Positions 49,001 to 58,606 of a DNA stretch of 64,000 bases are shown here, piece by piece (the stretch's first letter is position 1; each line of letters begins with the position of its first letter). The stretch lies in assembly GCA_004194705.1 (NCBI GenBank), contig SADC01000265.1:61377-125376 (forward strand), in the 5' to 3' direction. The DNA is from Ditylenchus dipsaci. Its lineage: Eukaryota > Nematoda > Chromadorea > Rhabditida > Anguinidae. Below the pieces are notes generated by a model, which was not told where the DNA came from, did not search any database, and saw only the letters and a program-made list of their open reading frames with translations. Position numbers and translations under genes: made by a program.

Positions 49001-52000
49001 ATCCTGAAATACAGTTAAAGTTACGGACAGCTGACTAATCACACTAAAAGACATACCTCCTTGGCTATTGTCGGGTGTCTGAATTGATTGGTGAGAGCAC
49101 AAAAAGTTTGATAGCCAGAATGAGTAGCAAAATTCTTCTTGAAAATCGACATTATCACTAACTGAAGAGCGTGTGCAGAACAGCCAATACGTAGAGGAAA
49201 AGCGGACCTAAGGTGAATCGATTCGTAATGAAAATTCTTAAATCTCTAACCTACTGGATACTTAAGTCAAGGGAATCATCACACTGGTACTTCTCTTCAT
49301 CTTTTTCTTTATTTCCGCACTCTCTTCATTAAGCCATTAAATACACACGTCAACTAATAACTTTTATAATTTTTTCAACATCAGATTGAAAAATCACATC
49401 AAGTGTGAGTGTGACTGTGAGGGTGTGACGTGAGATCACACTGTGAGTGTGAGTGTGAATGTGAGTTTCGAAAACACTGGTCTCAGAACTCCTTCTTATT
49501 CTAGATTCCACTTAAGACAACAAAAATAAAATCTTTTCGAAAAAACTTTTAGTTTAAATGTTTCTTGTCTCGAGTGGAATTAGAAATTTAAGTGAGTTCT
49601 GAAACTGAAGAGAATTTTCATAAACAAGGCGACCAAGCTGGACACAAATCTGGTGTCAAAATTTCGGTTTGCAAACAGAACCACATAAATACTCTTTTTG
49701 AAATTCCACTGAATTTTCCCCGCCGAATTTCCCGCCGTTAAATTTTCCTCAGACGAAGTAGTAAGAGTAGTAGTCTTAGTAGTAAAACAGCGGCGAACTG
49801 TACAGAACGCTGGTCGGTCGGGTTTCGATTGGTCTTCCTGGCATGTGCACTAAAATACGTCATTTTCATCCTGACTAAATTTCACTGGTACCCGCCTTTA
49901 AAAATCTTCTCATCAGCTTTTTGAAACTTTGAGCACCAAAGTTATACCCAACCATAAATACTTAAAAAAGTATAAAAAAAATTGAAAAAATAAATAAGGT
50001 TTGGGTTTCCGAAAACACGATGACAATTTTTTAAAAAGCATGATAAGTGGCTTTATTTTCAATGCTCGCAAGTTATATAAAGATTCCTTAATTTTGGCCA
50101 TAGAGCAAAAAAAATAACGCCAAAAGAATTTGCATTTCGTCGATAATCTGGTATACTTTTAAAAAAGGCAGAAAAATCTATGCAAAAAAGTACAAATCTC
50201 ATATGTGAACTTGACATAAGTATACTGACATAAGTCGATCTGACATTCCAACTAAGCTTATTTTTGGGTGAAATTTACGGTACTCGTAACTTTTAAAAAA
50301 TTATTTACCATATACGAGATTTAACTCAAGAAATTATACACTTAAAAATTCGGACAAATTTTGTCTAACAAAAAAATTTAACATTTTTTCAGCAAAAGGA
50401 CCTGGAATTTTCTTTGTTATACCATGTATTGACACTTACCGAAAAGTGGATTTGAGAGTGCTATCATTTGAAGTGCCACCTCAAGAGGTAGATTTTTAGA
50501 GTTGAGAAATTTTTCAGAAAATAAACTTAACTATGGCTGTACATTCAACTATAGAATTAAACCATTAAATTGTGGTCCCGTTGAAAAAATTTTGAACTCT
50601 GATGCAGTTAGACTTTTTTTTCTTTTTTTTATAACAATTTTCGTTTTTATAGATTTTGTCCAAGGACTCTGTGAGTATTATTCCTACTTTTTCTAAAATG
50701 ATAATATCAATGCAAAAATGTGTAGGTGACAGTTGCCGTAGATGCAGTAGTATATTTCCGCATTCTAACGCCACCACTCAGTGACAAACGTGGAGGACTC
50801 GTCTCGCTCAACTTAAACTTCTGGCTCAAACGACTCTGGGTAAACCTTTAGACAGCCTGATCCCAGATATTGCATAAATTTCAATATTCCTTATCGTTTT
50901 TAGAGTGCTGAGATTTTTTCATCAAAAAAGCAGAAACTTGATTTAGTGAACCTTGTTGAATTAATTAGGATGGAAAAGTGTCAGATTCTAGACGGAAACA
51001 AACCTGAAAGTAGTGGCGAGTGAGTTGGCGCAGAACTTTTTTTGAGCCAAAGCCGGAATTTTCAAATATTTCTCTTATTTTTACAATTTTTTTTAATAAT
51101 CTTCGTGCCTTAAATTCTGCATTAAATGCTCAATTATCAAAAAGTGGTGCCCTTACGAGGTAAAATTCCAGTCTAATTCCGACCGGAAGATGCACCGGAA
51201 TTTTAACCTTCAAAAAGGTATTTTTTGTTAAAACTATTTCACACGATGTTTAATGAACCATTAACTATTAATGAACCCCTAATCTAATTAATGAACCCCT
51301 CTCTAATAATGAACCGGTCTAGCAAGAGGTTGAAAAATAATGAACCCCTATCTAATAATGAACCCCCCCTCTCATAGTAAGTGAAAGAAGACGATTGACA
51401 CAAAGCAGGAATTTTTATATATTTTACTATCAAAGATCTCAAACACCAACAGGGATTCTACATCATCTTGAAGATTATCCAGAGTAACTTCGTCTCATCA
51501 TCAGACATTCCGGGTCCTTCCTCGTCGTTGCAGCCATCTCGCGCCAATTGCTCCGATCGAATGCTCTTGAGTGCTCCAGACCTCTGTACCGATTAATCCC
51601 TCCGCCTTGAACATCCAATGTTGTCGTCTTCTGATCATCCGTCGGTATCGTTGAGCGCGCACACTGAAACACAAAAAATCAAAGCCTCACACCATACAAG
51701 ATGTACCTTCAAAATTTTGATGATCATCTCTTTCCTGAGGTCCTGCCAAGCCGTGATCCACCCAATCAAGACCACTTCCAATAACGGTGCTTCCGGGTTT
51801 CCTGCAGCCGTGAATCTTACGATCTCCGTTGCTAATCCAAGTGGCGTAATAGAGGCGAATCTTTTCCTTAAAGGGCTATTTCCAGCAGACATCTGGGCCT
51901 GAGAAAGATAAGAATTGAAGAAAGCATTGAAATTAAAAAGGAACCTGGATGAACTTTGTACAACCTCCTGGGATGTAAGTGGTTCCACTTTCAACTCCTT

Positions 52001-54706
52001 CATTTATTCATTCATTAACTAAAGAAGTGTAAAGCTCACCTCTGACCACCGGCATCTTGTCTTATTTGCTCTCCGTCATCTCGCAGAATGGCCTCGCGCT
52101 CCAAGCTGTTTTTTTTTGATTCCTGCATGGCCTCCCTCTGCGATTGCAGATCTTCGTTTAAGCTCATTTAAAAGAGCAAGATGATCATGGAATGAGAACA
52201 AAGTACGCAACAGCTATTGAACAACAGACACAACCCTACTGGTGAAAATGATTAGACAGTCTGCACAACACTTTCGCGGCTCAAAATTTTTCGGTGACTT
52301 TGCGGTTAGTTGTTTGGAAAATAATGAACCCCTATCTAATAATGAACCCCTCTCTAATAATGAACCCTCCTCCGAGACGGGTTGAAAAATAATGAACCCG
52401 GGTTGATTAATAAAAAAAATACGGTATATACGGTTTTTGGACGCTAGTAGCGAATACCCCCCCCCAACGATTTTCACTTTTTTTACTTTAGTAAAAAGTA
52501 CCCAAATATATGTCCCAGACCCCGGAAATGTGCGCAAACTCTTCATTAGTCACAACTTCCGTACGCTGGCCTACCCCAAGCCTAAGGGCTAAGCCTAAAC
52601 TTGTTGTTTGCAAGGGTAGTTACAGCAATTTTTAAAGGTCGGATGCTTGGGGGGTATTCGCTACTAGCGCCGGTTTTGCAAAGAAACGATATGCCAGAGA
52701 AAAGCTTCTACAAATTTGTAAAAATCTTAATTTAACCTTTTTTTACAGAGGAACATTCTGGTACCAAAACTCTTGCTGAAATGCTCAGCGACCGTGAGGC
52801 TATATCACTACAAATGCAGGTTTGCTCACCCTCACTCTTATGTATGACTAACTTCTTATGACAATTATGCCTTTTTTTTCGTCGAAAAGCTGATATAGGC
52901 AACACGATAATGGAAAACAAATTCAAAATTGACACAAAAATGAAGTTTAAGTAAGAGGGTAGTTTTCCCTAAATTAGAGAACATCTTCAGAAATCAGAGA
53001 GCAGAATAGAATCACCTGATAATAATTAGAATCACCAATTACTATGGGAGTTGGCGCATTATGGAACCTGTGAATATGGGACCTTTGAATATTGATATAT
53101 GCTCCCATGCTAAATACTTTGTAGAATAAAGCTACAAAACATGAACTGAAAATGACCAAATTATGTTTAGGCTACTCTAGACGAAGCAACTGAGCCTGGG
53201 GTACTTGATGATTTTAGCAACTTGATAATTTATTAATTTGCTTTAGGAGTCAAAGTCGAGAGGGTCGAGGGTAATTTTTAAAGTGTGTCAGAAGCATAAT
53301 TATATAATTCTGATGGTGTTCAGTGAAGGACGTCCGCTTACCTGTCCAACTGCAGCGAGCAATGTTAGTTTTGTCTAATTACCGCTATCAGTACTTCCTA
53401 TTACTTATATATATTGTATTTAAAGGGCCGCCGAAGCTGAGGCTGCAAGAGAGGCCAGGGCAAAGGTACTAATATTTGAGTAAATTATTGTTGCACCTCA
53501 CCCTCTCTCTTATGTATGACTAACTTCTTATGACAATTATGCCTTTTTCAAAAAAAAATAGGGAATATTATAATTTAAAGATTCATAAATGCACACTCCT
53601 AACTTTTCATTATTCTATCATATAAATGGTCGTTCGAGAATTCTTTTTGTAAAAAAATATGATGACAACACAAAAAGACGATGGTCTTGTCTTTGACCCC
53701 TGATGACCGCGGTACTCAAGCTGAATGTTATTTCATTCTCAAATTAAAATAATTCCAATACAAAACTCTCAGACGGGTTGTACTAACCAATAAATAAAGC
53801 CTTACCCATACAGTTCAACCTCGATAAACAAACACACCACTTGAGTTTAGTTTCCGTACAGGGTTTGACACTTTTTCAGCCTGATTTTTGAAGGCTTTTG
53901 CCAAACGTAATTCGTCAATCTGGTCACAAAAATAGCGAGAATTTCAATTTTGCCGGTCATTTATCATAATCTTCTAATTTGCCATAAAGACCTTAATAAA
54001 CGGACACCTGTTTTAAAAATAGGGTGTCCGTCATCAAGGTAAGTGGTCTTCATGGTGAAGTTGAAGAATTTTGGAAAACGACCGGTAAAATCAAGATCCT
54101 TGCGATTTTGTGACTAAACTGACAAAACACGTCTGTCAAAAGCCCTCAAAAAATGGAGCTCGAAAAAGTGTCGGTTCTTGCTTGCTTGTTGATCTTGTTG
54201 GCTATTTGAATGGAGTGTTACCAGAAAGTTTGGTATCATTCTCCTGCCTGAGATCTGATCTTTCCAATAAAAAAATATTTCGCCAAACAGCAGAATTCAA
54301 AAAAGTTGTGGTGAAAACACATGCGCCTGTTCATAAAAAATCACCCTTTATTTCCCCCAAAATAGACCACCGCAATTTTTTCGTTAATTTGTTTTATTTA
54401 TAGGTAATTGTGGCAGAAGGTGAACAAAAAGCTTCCAGAGCCTTGAAAGTGAGTTCTACGTCATAGTTTATACCAGTTTTTTTTAAATTAAAATAACTTT
54501 AGGAAGCTGCCGAAGTAATAGCTCAATCTCCTCAGGCATTACAGCTGCGCTACTTACAAACACTCAGTTCCATCAGGTGGGCGAACTTGTCACTCAATTA
54601 TTCGCATTTTTTTTGCATTTTAGTGCAGAGAAGAATTCCACTATAAATTTCCATTCCAATTGACTTGCTCAGCTCCTTCCTCACTAAAACTGTTCCAAAG
54701 CCGTAA
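43035..54706 (+). CDS. mec-2: Stomatin/MEC-2-like SPFH membrane protein
   Basis: Secure exons: 45744-45764, 45826-45848, 47141-47182, 47238-47255, 47297-47357, 50393-50487, 50653-50670, 50726-50838, 52749-52819, 53171-53200, 53247-53270, 53324-53363, 53426-53465, 54404-54448, 54503-54576, 54624-54706. Phases agree nearly throughout. They spell [11 protein letters not shown], then the membrane hairpin [20 protein letters not shown]. The SPFH/PHB core reads [60 protein letters not shown] and [12 protein letters not shown]. Next is [20 protein letters not shown], the coiled [33 protein letters not shown] and [13 protein letters not shown], ending [15 protein letters not shown]. One-base errors occur at 50770-50830, 52760, 53197 and 54650. 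Exons 43035-43127 and 43196-43360 ([16 protein letters not shown]...) may be a disordered N-terminus; less certain. Stomatins form cholesterol-binding oligomers on the inner plasma membrane; MEC-2 regulates mechanosensory DEG/ENaC channels. Ortholog assignment is by recalled sequence. Confidence 0.9.
43558..43975. repeat. Foldback element in stomatin intron
   Basis: Arms mirror about 43770: AAGCGGTCAAACAG / CTGTTTGACCGCTCAATCG, ATCACACCAACTTCACACC / GTGTGAAGTTGGTGTGAT, and TACGGCTACCTTTTGA / CAAAAGGTAGCC further out. It starts with a G-run after CTAAAA. Confidence 0.75.
44340..44965. repeat. Partial copy of the GCTCAAGACAA foldback family
   Basis: Shares with 18533-19200, in the same order: GCAACTTC.TAGGGGTAGATC, AGAAAAACTGCACCAGAA, AAGACTCTCAA, TTTTGACACCGGAT and ATTCCGCTCAAGACAATAA. 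Only the left arm is present. Confidence 0.7.
46014..47015. mobile_element. Mariner-like element, decayed
   Basis: Left end CAGGGTGCTCCAAATTATTC preceded by TA. Left CGACTATTTGTTTTGCTCAT is answered at 46965-46995 by ATGAGCATGATAAATAGTCG. The interior plus strand (about 46235-46380) reads [20 protein letters not shown] and NLMRRGA, like the helix-turn-helix N-terminus of mariner-type transposases, broken by stops. A MITE at 46658 sits inside. The right tip has diverged. Confidence 0.55.
46658..46892. repeat. MITE with TACCGTATAACC ends
   Basis: TACCGTATAACCTCTATTAA at left and TAATAGAGGTTATACGGTA at right; inside, GACGACCACTCATTTTGTAG is mirrored. Nested in the mariner-like element at 46014. 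Confidence 0.85.
47869..49479. mobile_element. hAT transposon, exact 8-bp duplication
   Basis: Ends CAGTGTTTTCGAAACTCACA and its complement ending CGAAAACACTG. Flanks GTCTCAGA at 47861-47868 and 49480-49487 are identical. Subterminal arrays of GTGAGTGTGAG lie at 48090-48250 and 49395-49470. It carries a minus-strand transposase remnant. Different end sequence from the TAGAGAT-type hAT at 10742. Confidence 0.93.
48600..49270 (-). pseudogene. hAT transposase remnant
   Basis: On the minus strand, in order: [12 protein letters not shown] (about 49150-49190), the hAT CxAHxLNLVV block; [13 protein letters not shown] (about 48920-48970), the TRWNS block; and [19 protein letters not shown] (about 48615-48685), the dimerisation block usually PATSAPSERVFS. 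GT-AG-like gaps separate the pieces, so an intron-bearing gene is likely. The N-terminal and catalytic parts are not intact. Confidence 0.8.
51240..51375. repeat. TAATGAACCCC repeat block, left
   Basis: Six or seven copies of TAATGAACCCC with variable 3-15-bp linkers (CTATC, CTCTC, TTGAAAAA). Paired in the same orientation with the block at 52318. Confidence 0.85.
51475..52167 (-). CDS. Small spliced gene between TAATGAACCCC repeats, unknown
   Basis: Minus strand inside a stomatin intron. Exon 1, 52167-52040, starts [20 protein letters not shown] and stays charged to DAGGQR, then GTGAGC. A main exon 51898-51707 follows a TTTCTCAG acceptor and reads [20 protein letters not shown] ... [20 protein letters not shown]. 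The last exon 51663-51475 follows a GTTTCAG acceptor and reads [20 protein letters not shown] ... [20 protein letters not shown] to a stop. The junction between the last two is phase 0 on both sides. A possible small exon at 51967-51945 (EVVQSSS) does not fit the phase, though the frame is also open without splicing. About 150-170 residues, charged, perhaps coiled-coil at the start. GC is higher than in the surroundings. No family recognised; the flanking repeats suggest a mobile unit. Confidence 0.55.
52318..52405. repeat. TAATGAACCCC repeat block, right
   Basis: Four or five copies of AATAATGAACCCCTATC-type units, ending AAAAATAATGAACCCGGG. Same orientation as the block at 51240, so the pair are direct, not inverted, repeats. 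Confidence 0.85.
52440..52671. mobile_element. hAT MITE, TAGCGCC family, copy 3
   Basis: GACGCTAGTAGCGAATACCC at left, GGGTATTCGCTACTAGCGCC at right. Flanks GGTTTTTG and GGTTTTGC fit an 8-bp duplication with one T gained or lost. Interior as in 13787. Confidence 0.88.
52825..52878. repeat. 50-bp sequence repeated in two stomatin introns, copy 1
   Basis: ACTCTTATGTATGACTAACT then TCTTATGACAATTATGCC, just after the donor at 52820. A near-identical copy is at 53498-53549. Confidence 0.8.
53498..53549. repeat. 50-bp sequence repeated in two stomatin introns, copy 2
   Basis: CTCTTATGTATGACTAACTT then CTTATGACAATTATGCC, 32 bp after the donor at 53466. Same orientation as copy 1. Confidence 0.8.
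53814..54175. repeat. Pogo/Tigger-like foldback
   Basis: Mirror halves about 54030: AATAAACGGACACCTG / AGGGTGTCCGTCATCAAGG, TTGCCGGTCATT / AACGACCGGTAAAATC, and ACACTTTTTCAG against CGAAAAAGTGTCGG. The left tip ACAGTTCAACCTCGATAAAC resembles the TACAGT-ended family. Confidence 0.65.
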
Positions 54707-55379
54707 GTCTATGGAATACAGAAATACATTGTGAGCAAAGTCTTGCTTAGTTTGCTTAGCTTTCAATATCGTTTATAGCTAACCACCTTGCACAGTTTTT
54801 GCAAGTCACAATTAAAAAAGAAATAGCACTCACGTATTGATAGCACAAAACGACATTTACAGGGATCTGTTTTTTGCCACTCAATTTGCCACCATCAGAA
54901 AATGCAAGGCACTTGATGTCTTTCGTCATTATCAAGTTGCGCAACGCGTCAAAATATTCGGTTGAACAAACTGGACACCGACCGAATTTATTAGAGTTGC
55001 TCTTTTTGAAACAGTGCCAACTTATTTTTTTTAGCACCAAAAAGTTTAATACTACCGATCTTCAATACACAGCCGATTCTCCTAATAAAATTTGTTTCGC
55101 ACCATGGACTTGACGCTTTTTCGCACTGAAGTCTGTAGACTTTTGCTGAATGTAATAAGACAGGATTAAGCAGGAAATAGAGAGGTTCTGGACTTTGTCG
55201 ATTTTTTTGGTTATTTCAAATTTTTACAACTTTTAGTTGCAAAGTCTTCATTCGCGTCATTTATTAAAAAAGTGAAAAAAAACTGTAACGTATTGGCAAG
55301 ACAGTAAGCATAATAGCAAACCTGGCAGTTCTTAAATATTCGGACGGACAAATAAAAAATTGACTAAAGTGTAATCATA
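54707..55379. other. Downstream of stomatin, no gene
   Basis: No AATAAA follows closely; AATACA at 54714 could serve as a weak polyadenylation signal. ORFs of 80-95 codons on both strands have no recognisable features. Confidence 0.4.
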
Positions 55380-55659
55380 AAAAATGTAATCATTTTTGGC
55401 TCAAATTGTTTTACCCCGTCAAATTATTCTTTAACCGTCAAATCGTTAAAAATGTGTTTTTATTTTCAAAAGTTTGAAATTTTTCTTAACAATTTACATC
55501 AAAATGTAGCCCTGGATCTCGGCTTTCTAACAAGCTATCGACTGAATTTCTGAGATTTCAAAAAATTGGAGAAAAGTCTTTGTATGGATCAAATTTTTAA
55601 AAAATTTGAACTATAAATTGAATTTTTCTCTAACTAGTTAGTTACCCTTGCTCACAGTC

Positions 55660-55770
55660 CTTGGTCGAGGTCGAGGTCGAAGTCGTGGTCGAGGTCGATG
55701 TTGCTCACAGTCATTAGTCGAGGTCGGGGTCGAGGTCGGTGGTCGTGGTCGAGGTCGATGTGTGCTCACA
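55660..55770. repeat. GGTCGA microsatellite-like array, left
   Basis: GAGGTCGAGGTCGAAGTCGT units broken by TTGCTCACAGTC, three blocks. Confidence 0.85.
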
Positions 55771-56096
55771 GTCAAAAAACTCAAATAAAATGCTAGTAAT
55801 TGATTTATTTAGTCCAAAAGTGGCTTATTTCATCTTTTTGCATAATTTCAGGCCAAATAATAGGTGTTTTGCTGCCAAGACATGCTTTGAACATGTTTTC
55901 AGATGGTGGTTGACCTGTTTCACCGAAACGCTTTTCGGTCAAAATTCAACCTTTTTGCCTTGGACACCAAGATATATTATTTGGCTGTTTGCTAAAGGGA
56001 GTTTAAACTTTTTGCAAAAAATTGATTGAGCGGATCAGAATTCCAGGCGGATAGGATTAATCCCTCTGAATCGTGTGGTTTGCGTAAAAGGACCAA

Positions 56097-56160
56097 ACGA
56101 AAAGGACCATTGCAGTTATCGACAACGAGAATTTCAAATGTTTAAATGCGCGTGGGACAA
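56097..56160. repeat. Single arm of the AAAGGACCAT MITE family
   Basis: AAAAGGACCATTGCAGTTAT then GACAACGAGAATTTCAAATG, matching one arm of 39214-39412. Confidence 0.7.
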
Positions 56161-56215
56161 TTTTTTTATTCCGAAAATATTCAGAATTCTCACACTGCCC
56201 TGAACTGATCCAAAT

Positions 56216-56323
56216 TAGTGTTGGGCTCGAAACGAGAAAATTTCGAGAATTCTCGATTTCTCGTCTTGTAAATTTTGCTTTTCTCGTTCTCGATTCTCGC
56301 TCGACCCCCATCGGCCAACACTA
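56216..56323. mobile_element. Short hAT-like MITE
   Basis: TAGTGTTGGGCTCGAAACGA at left, CGGCCAACACTA at right, with CGAGAA repeats inside. Flanks ATCCAAAT and CTCCAAAC match at six of eight positions, a decayed 8-bp duplication. Confidence 0.6.
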
Positions 56324-56387
56324 CTCCAAACCACCCGTAACCACACTCGCAACTCCCTAAACCTAATGCGAAAATTCAAAATTATTT

Positions 56388-56456
56388 TGCACTTATATGG
56401 ATCCGAACCAGCAACCTCAGTCCTGAGTATATGATGCACTACACCACCCTCTCTTC
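56388..56456 (-). repeat. tRNA-derived sequence (SINE-like or tRNA relic)
   Basis: The minus strand reads GGTGGTGTAGTGCATCATAT (A-box-like), a short CTCAG/CTGAG stem, then GTTGCTGGTTCGGATCC (B-box-like). The anticodon loop is missing and the acceptor stem does not pair, so it is not a functional tRNA. A second B-box-like GCTGGTTCGAATCCC is at 57483. Confidence 0.5.
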
Positions 56457-57109
56457 TTTTCAAGATCGTTCAGAACCCACTCCAGAGTGGCCAAAAAGCA
56501 AAAATAATTCGTTTTGGTGGTTTACTAAAGTGGGTAAACTTTTCTTAAAAAATCGATTGAGCAGATCAGAATTCCAGTTCGCTGAGCTTAATCACCCAGA
56601 ATTCCAAATTTGGCATGATTAAGAGGTTTTCAGGGTGGATTGGTGTCGAATTCTGGTCAATTACAACCAATTACTGTTTTGGCCATTCTGGAGTGGGTTC
56701 TGAGCAATCTTGAAAAAGAGACAATGATTTTCCGGAATTTTAATCTTTTAGTCTGAAACAACCAAACCAAGTGTTCGCCCACTTAGAGCGATTATTTTTA
56801 CTTTTTCGGGTCCAAAAACTCTTTTTCTGGACTGATTCGGACACGCTAAAGATGGTTTGATAATAGTAAAATGAGGTTTTGTATGGTATTTTTGAGTATT
56901 GGGCAATAATTAATTTTGCCAAAACTCGATTTTACCAAAGCTCAAGAAATATCCTACAGAACGTCATTTTAGCACTGTCAAACCATCTTCAGCATGCCCG
57001 AATCAGTCCAGAAAAGAGATTTTGGAGCCGAAAAAAATAATTTTTTTGCTACAAGTGGATGACCACTTTATTCGGTCGGTTAGGATTGAAAATTGAAATT
57101 CCAGCGAAA

Positions 57110-57260
57110 TTTTTAATGAAAGTGAGAGTGAGATTAAAAAAACTCATTGGGTACACTAAAAATAGGAGTGAGAGCGCGAGTGAGAGTGAAAGTCAAATTG
57201 AGAGGCAATTTTTTACTGTTGGGTACACACTGAGAGTGCGAGTCTGAGTGAGAGTCAAAG
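57110..57260. repeat. GAGAGTGAGAGTGA simple repeat
   Basis: Clusters of AGTGAGAGT with linkers TTGGGTACAC; resembles the subterminal repeats of hAT elements, but ends were not found. Confidence 0.6.
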
Positions 57261-57559
57261 GAAAATCCGCTGATTGGAAACGGGACCTAAGTGTGGAATA
57301 CTGAGCGTTTCAGCCAAACGGACAGAAATTTCGATACGCTCATTTGCTTTTTTTGCAAAAAGCAATACTCTCTTTGGTAAACCCTCAAAACATCATCTCT
57401 GACTTTGGGCCATCTTTTGAAGGGTTCTCGGTAATTCTTACAGGAAAGGTATTGTTCTAAAGCTTTTTTTAATCATGGTCCAGGTGCTGGTTCGAATCCC
57501 CTTAGGTGAAAAATTTATTACAAAACGTAGAAAAATCGTAAAGCTACGAAACGAGACCC

Positions 57560-57665
57560 TGGCTTGCAGCCTTTGGTTGAGGTCGCGGTCGAGCTCGATG
57601 GCGCTCACACTCCTTGGTCGATGTCGTGGTCGAGGTCGCGGTCGATGTCACGGTCGAGGTCACCA
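57560..57665. repeat. GGTCGA array, middle
   Basis: TTGAGGTCGCGGTCGAGCTC and TCGTGGTCGAGGTCGCGGTC units on the plus strand. Confidence 0.8.
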
Positions 57666-57794
57666 GGAGAAAATTTTTTGAAAAAATGATTAAATTTAGG
57701 TAATCGAAGGAATTTTTTTTTTAAATTTCTCATGATTTTGTATCGTTCAGAACATTTTCACCACGACAAAGAAATGATTTGAAGAAATCGAATA

Positions 57795-57950
57795 TCGACC
57801 GTGGTCGATGTGATATCGACCTCGACCACGACCGCGACCTCGACCAAGGAATGTGAGCAACATCGATCTCGACCACGACCTCAACATAGACCGTGCTCAC
57901 ACTCATATCGACCTCGACCACGACCTCGACCTCGACCAACCACTGTGAGC
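57795..57950. repeat. GGTCGA array, right, inverse orientation
   Basis: TCGACCTCGACCACGACCGC and CGACCTCGACCTCGACCAAC units, three blocks separated by GTGAGCA, mirror of the left array. Confidence 0.85.
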
Positions 57951-58606
57951 AAAGCATAATGGCTGGTTGGAAAGCTGAGATCCGGGCTATAATGCTGGTT
58001 TAAAAACTTGAAAAAATTGAAAGAAAAAGTTTAAGAAATACTCAAAAGAAACAAATTTTTACGATTTGACGGGGTAAAAATAATTTTGACTGGGAAAGTA
58101 CTTACAGCCAATCATTTTTATGATGCAAATACAAGGTGCACCAAAAAAATAAAGAATTTTCTCAAACTTTTGTCGAGGGCTTCCGTAGACCTGTGAAACG
58201 CAAGAAAAATTTTCATGTTTTAGCCAATAGTTTATTATATTTATCTAATAAATATATAGTCAACACATAAAATAGAGATCCGACCACTTGTAAATAAAGG
58301 GTTGTTGGGAATTCAAAGGAAATGTAAAAGATGAAAATTTAACCGAAGTTAAAAAATGCTTTAGTTTTTTCACTAAACGTGCCTCATGAAAAATGACTTC
58401 TGTAACCAAGGAGATAATAGTTTGATAGGCGTTTTGAAGTGATGCTAGTTGCCAGGGTTGTAAAATTTATATATAAACCCTTTGCAAAATAAAAGGATGG
58501 GTTGATCATAGTAAAGTTTGGAATTACTATTATTAGTAGCTAAAATTTGGGTGAAAAAATTAATGTTATGGTTTGCATCACATGTTTGACTCAACACCAT
58601 TTTCAG

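Larger units (their letters stand above)
47684..49748. repeat. Large foldback of the GCTCAAGACAA family, host of a hAT insertion
   Basis: Tips GGAAAATTTAACGGCGG (47684-47700) and CCGCCGTTAAATTTTCC (49732-49748) are perfectly inverted. Further in, GGTTTGCAAACCGGGATTTC and TTATGTCCAACTTGGTAGC match inverted copies at 49625-49680. The centre (49500-49590) has TTCCACTTAAGACAA / TTGTCTCGAGTGGAAT. The hAT at 47869-49479 was inserted into it. Confidence 0.8.
55380..58110. repeat. Composite inverted-repeat element with GGTCGA arrays
   Basis: Outer parts are inverted: TTTTACCCCGTCAAATTATT near 55405 against AAAATAATTTTGACTGGG and GATTTGACGGGGTAAAA near 58050-58090. Next in, both sides have GAGATC(C/T)GGGCT-like and GTGAGCAAAG/CTTGCTCACAG motifs. 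GGTCGAGGTCGAGGTCG arrays are at 55660-55770 (plus), 57560-57665 (plus) and 57795-57950 (inverse). Older elements are nested inside. Confidence 0.65.

Noticed and set aside
57470..57505. Functional tRNA gene from the GGTTCGAATCCC sequence
   Set aside because: No A-box at a proper distance and no acceptor-stem pairing; at best a SINE fragment.
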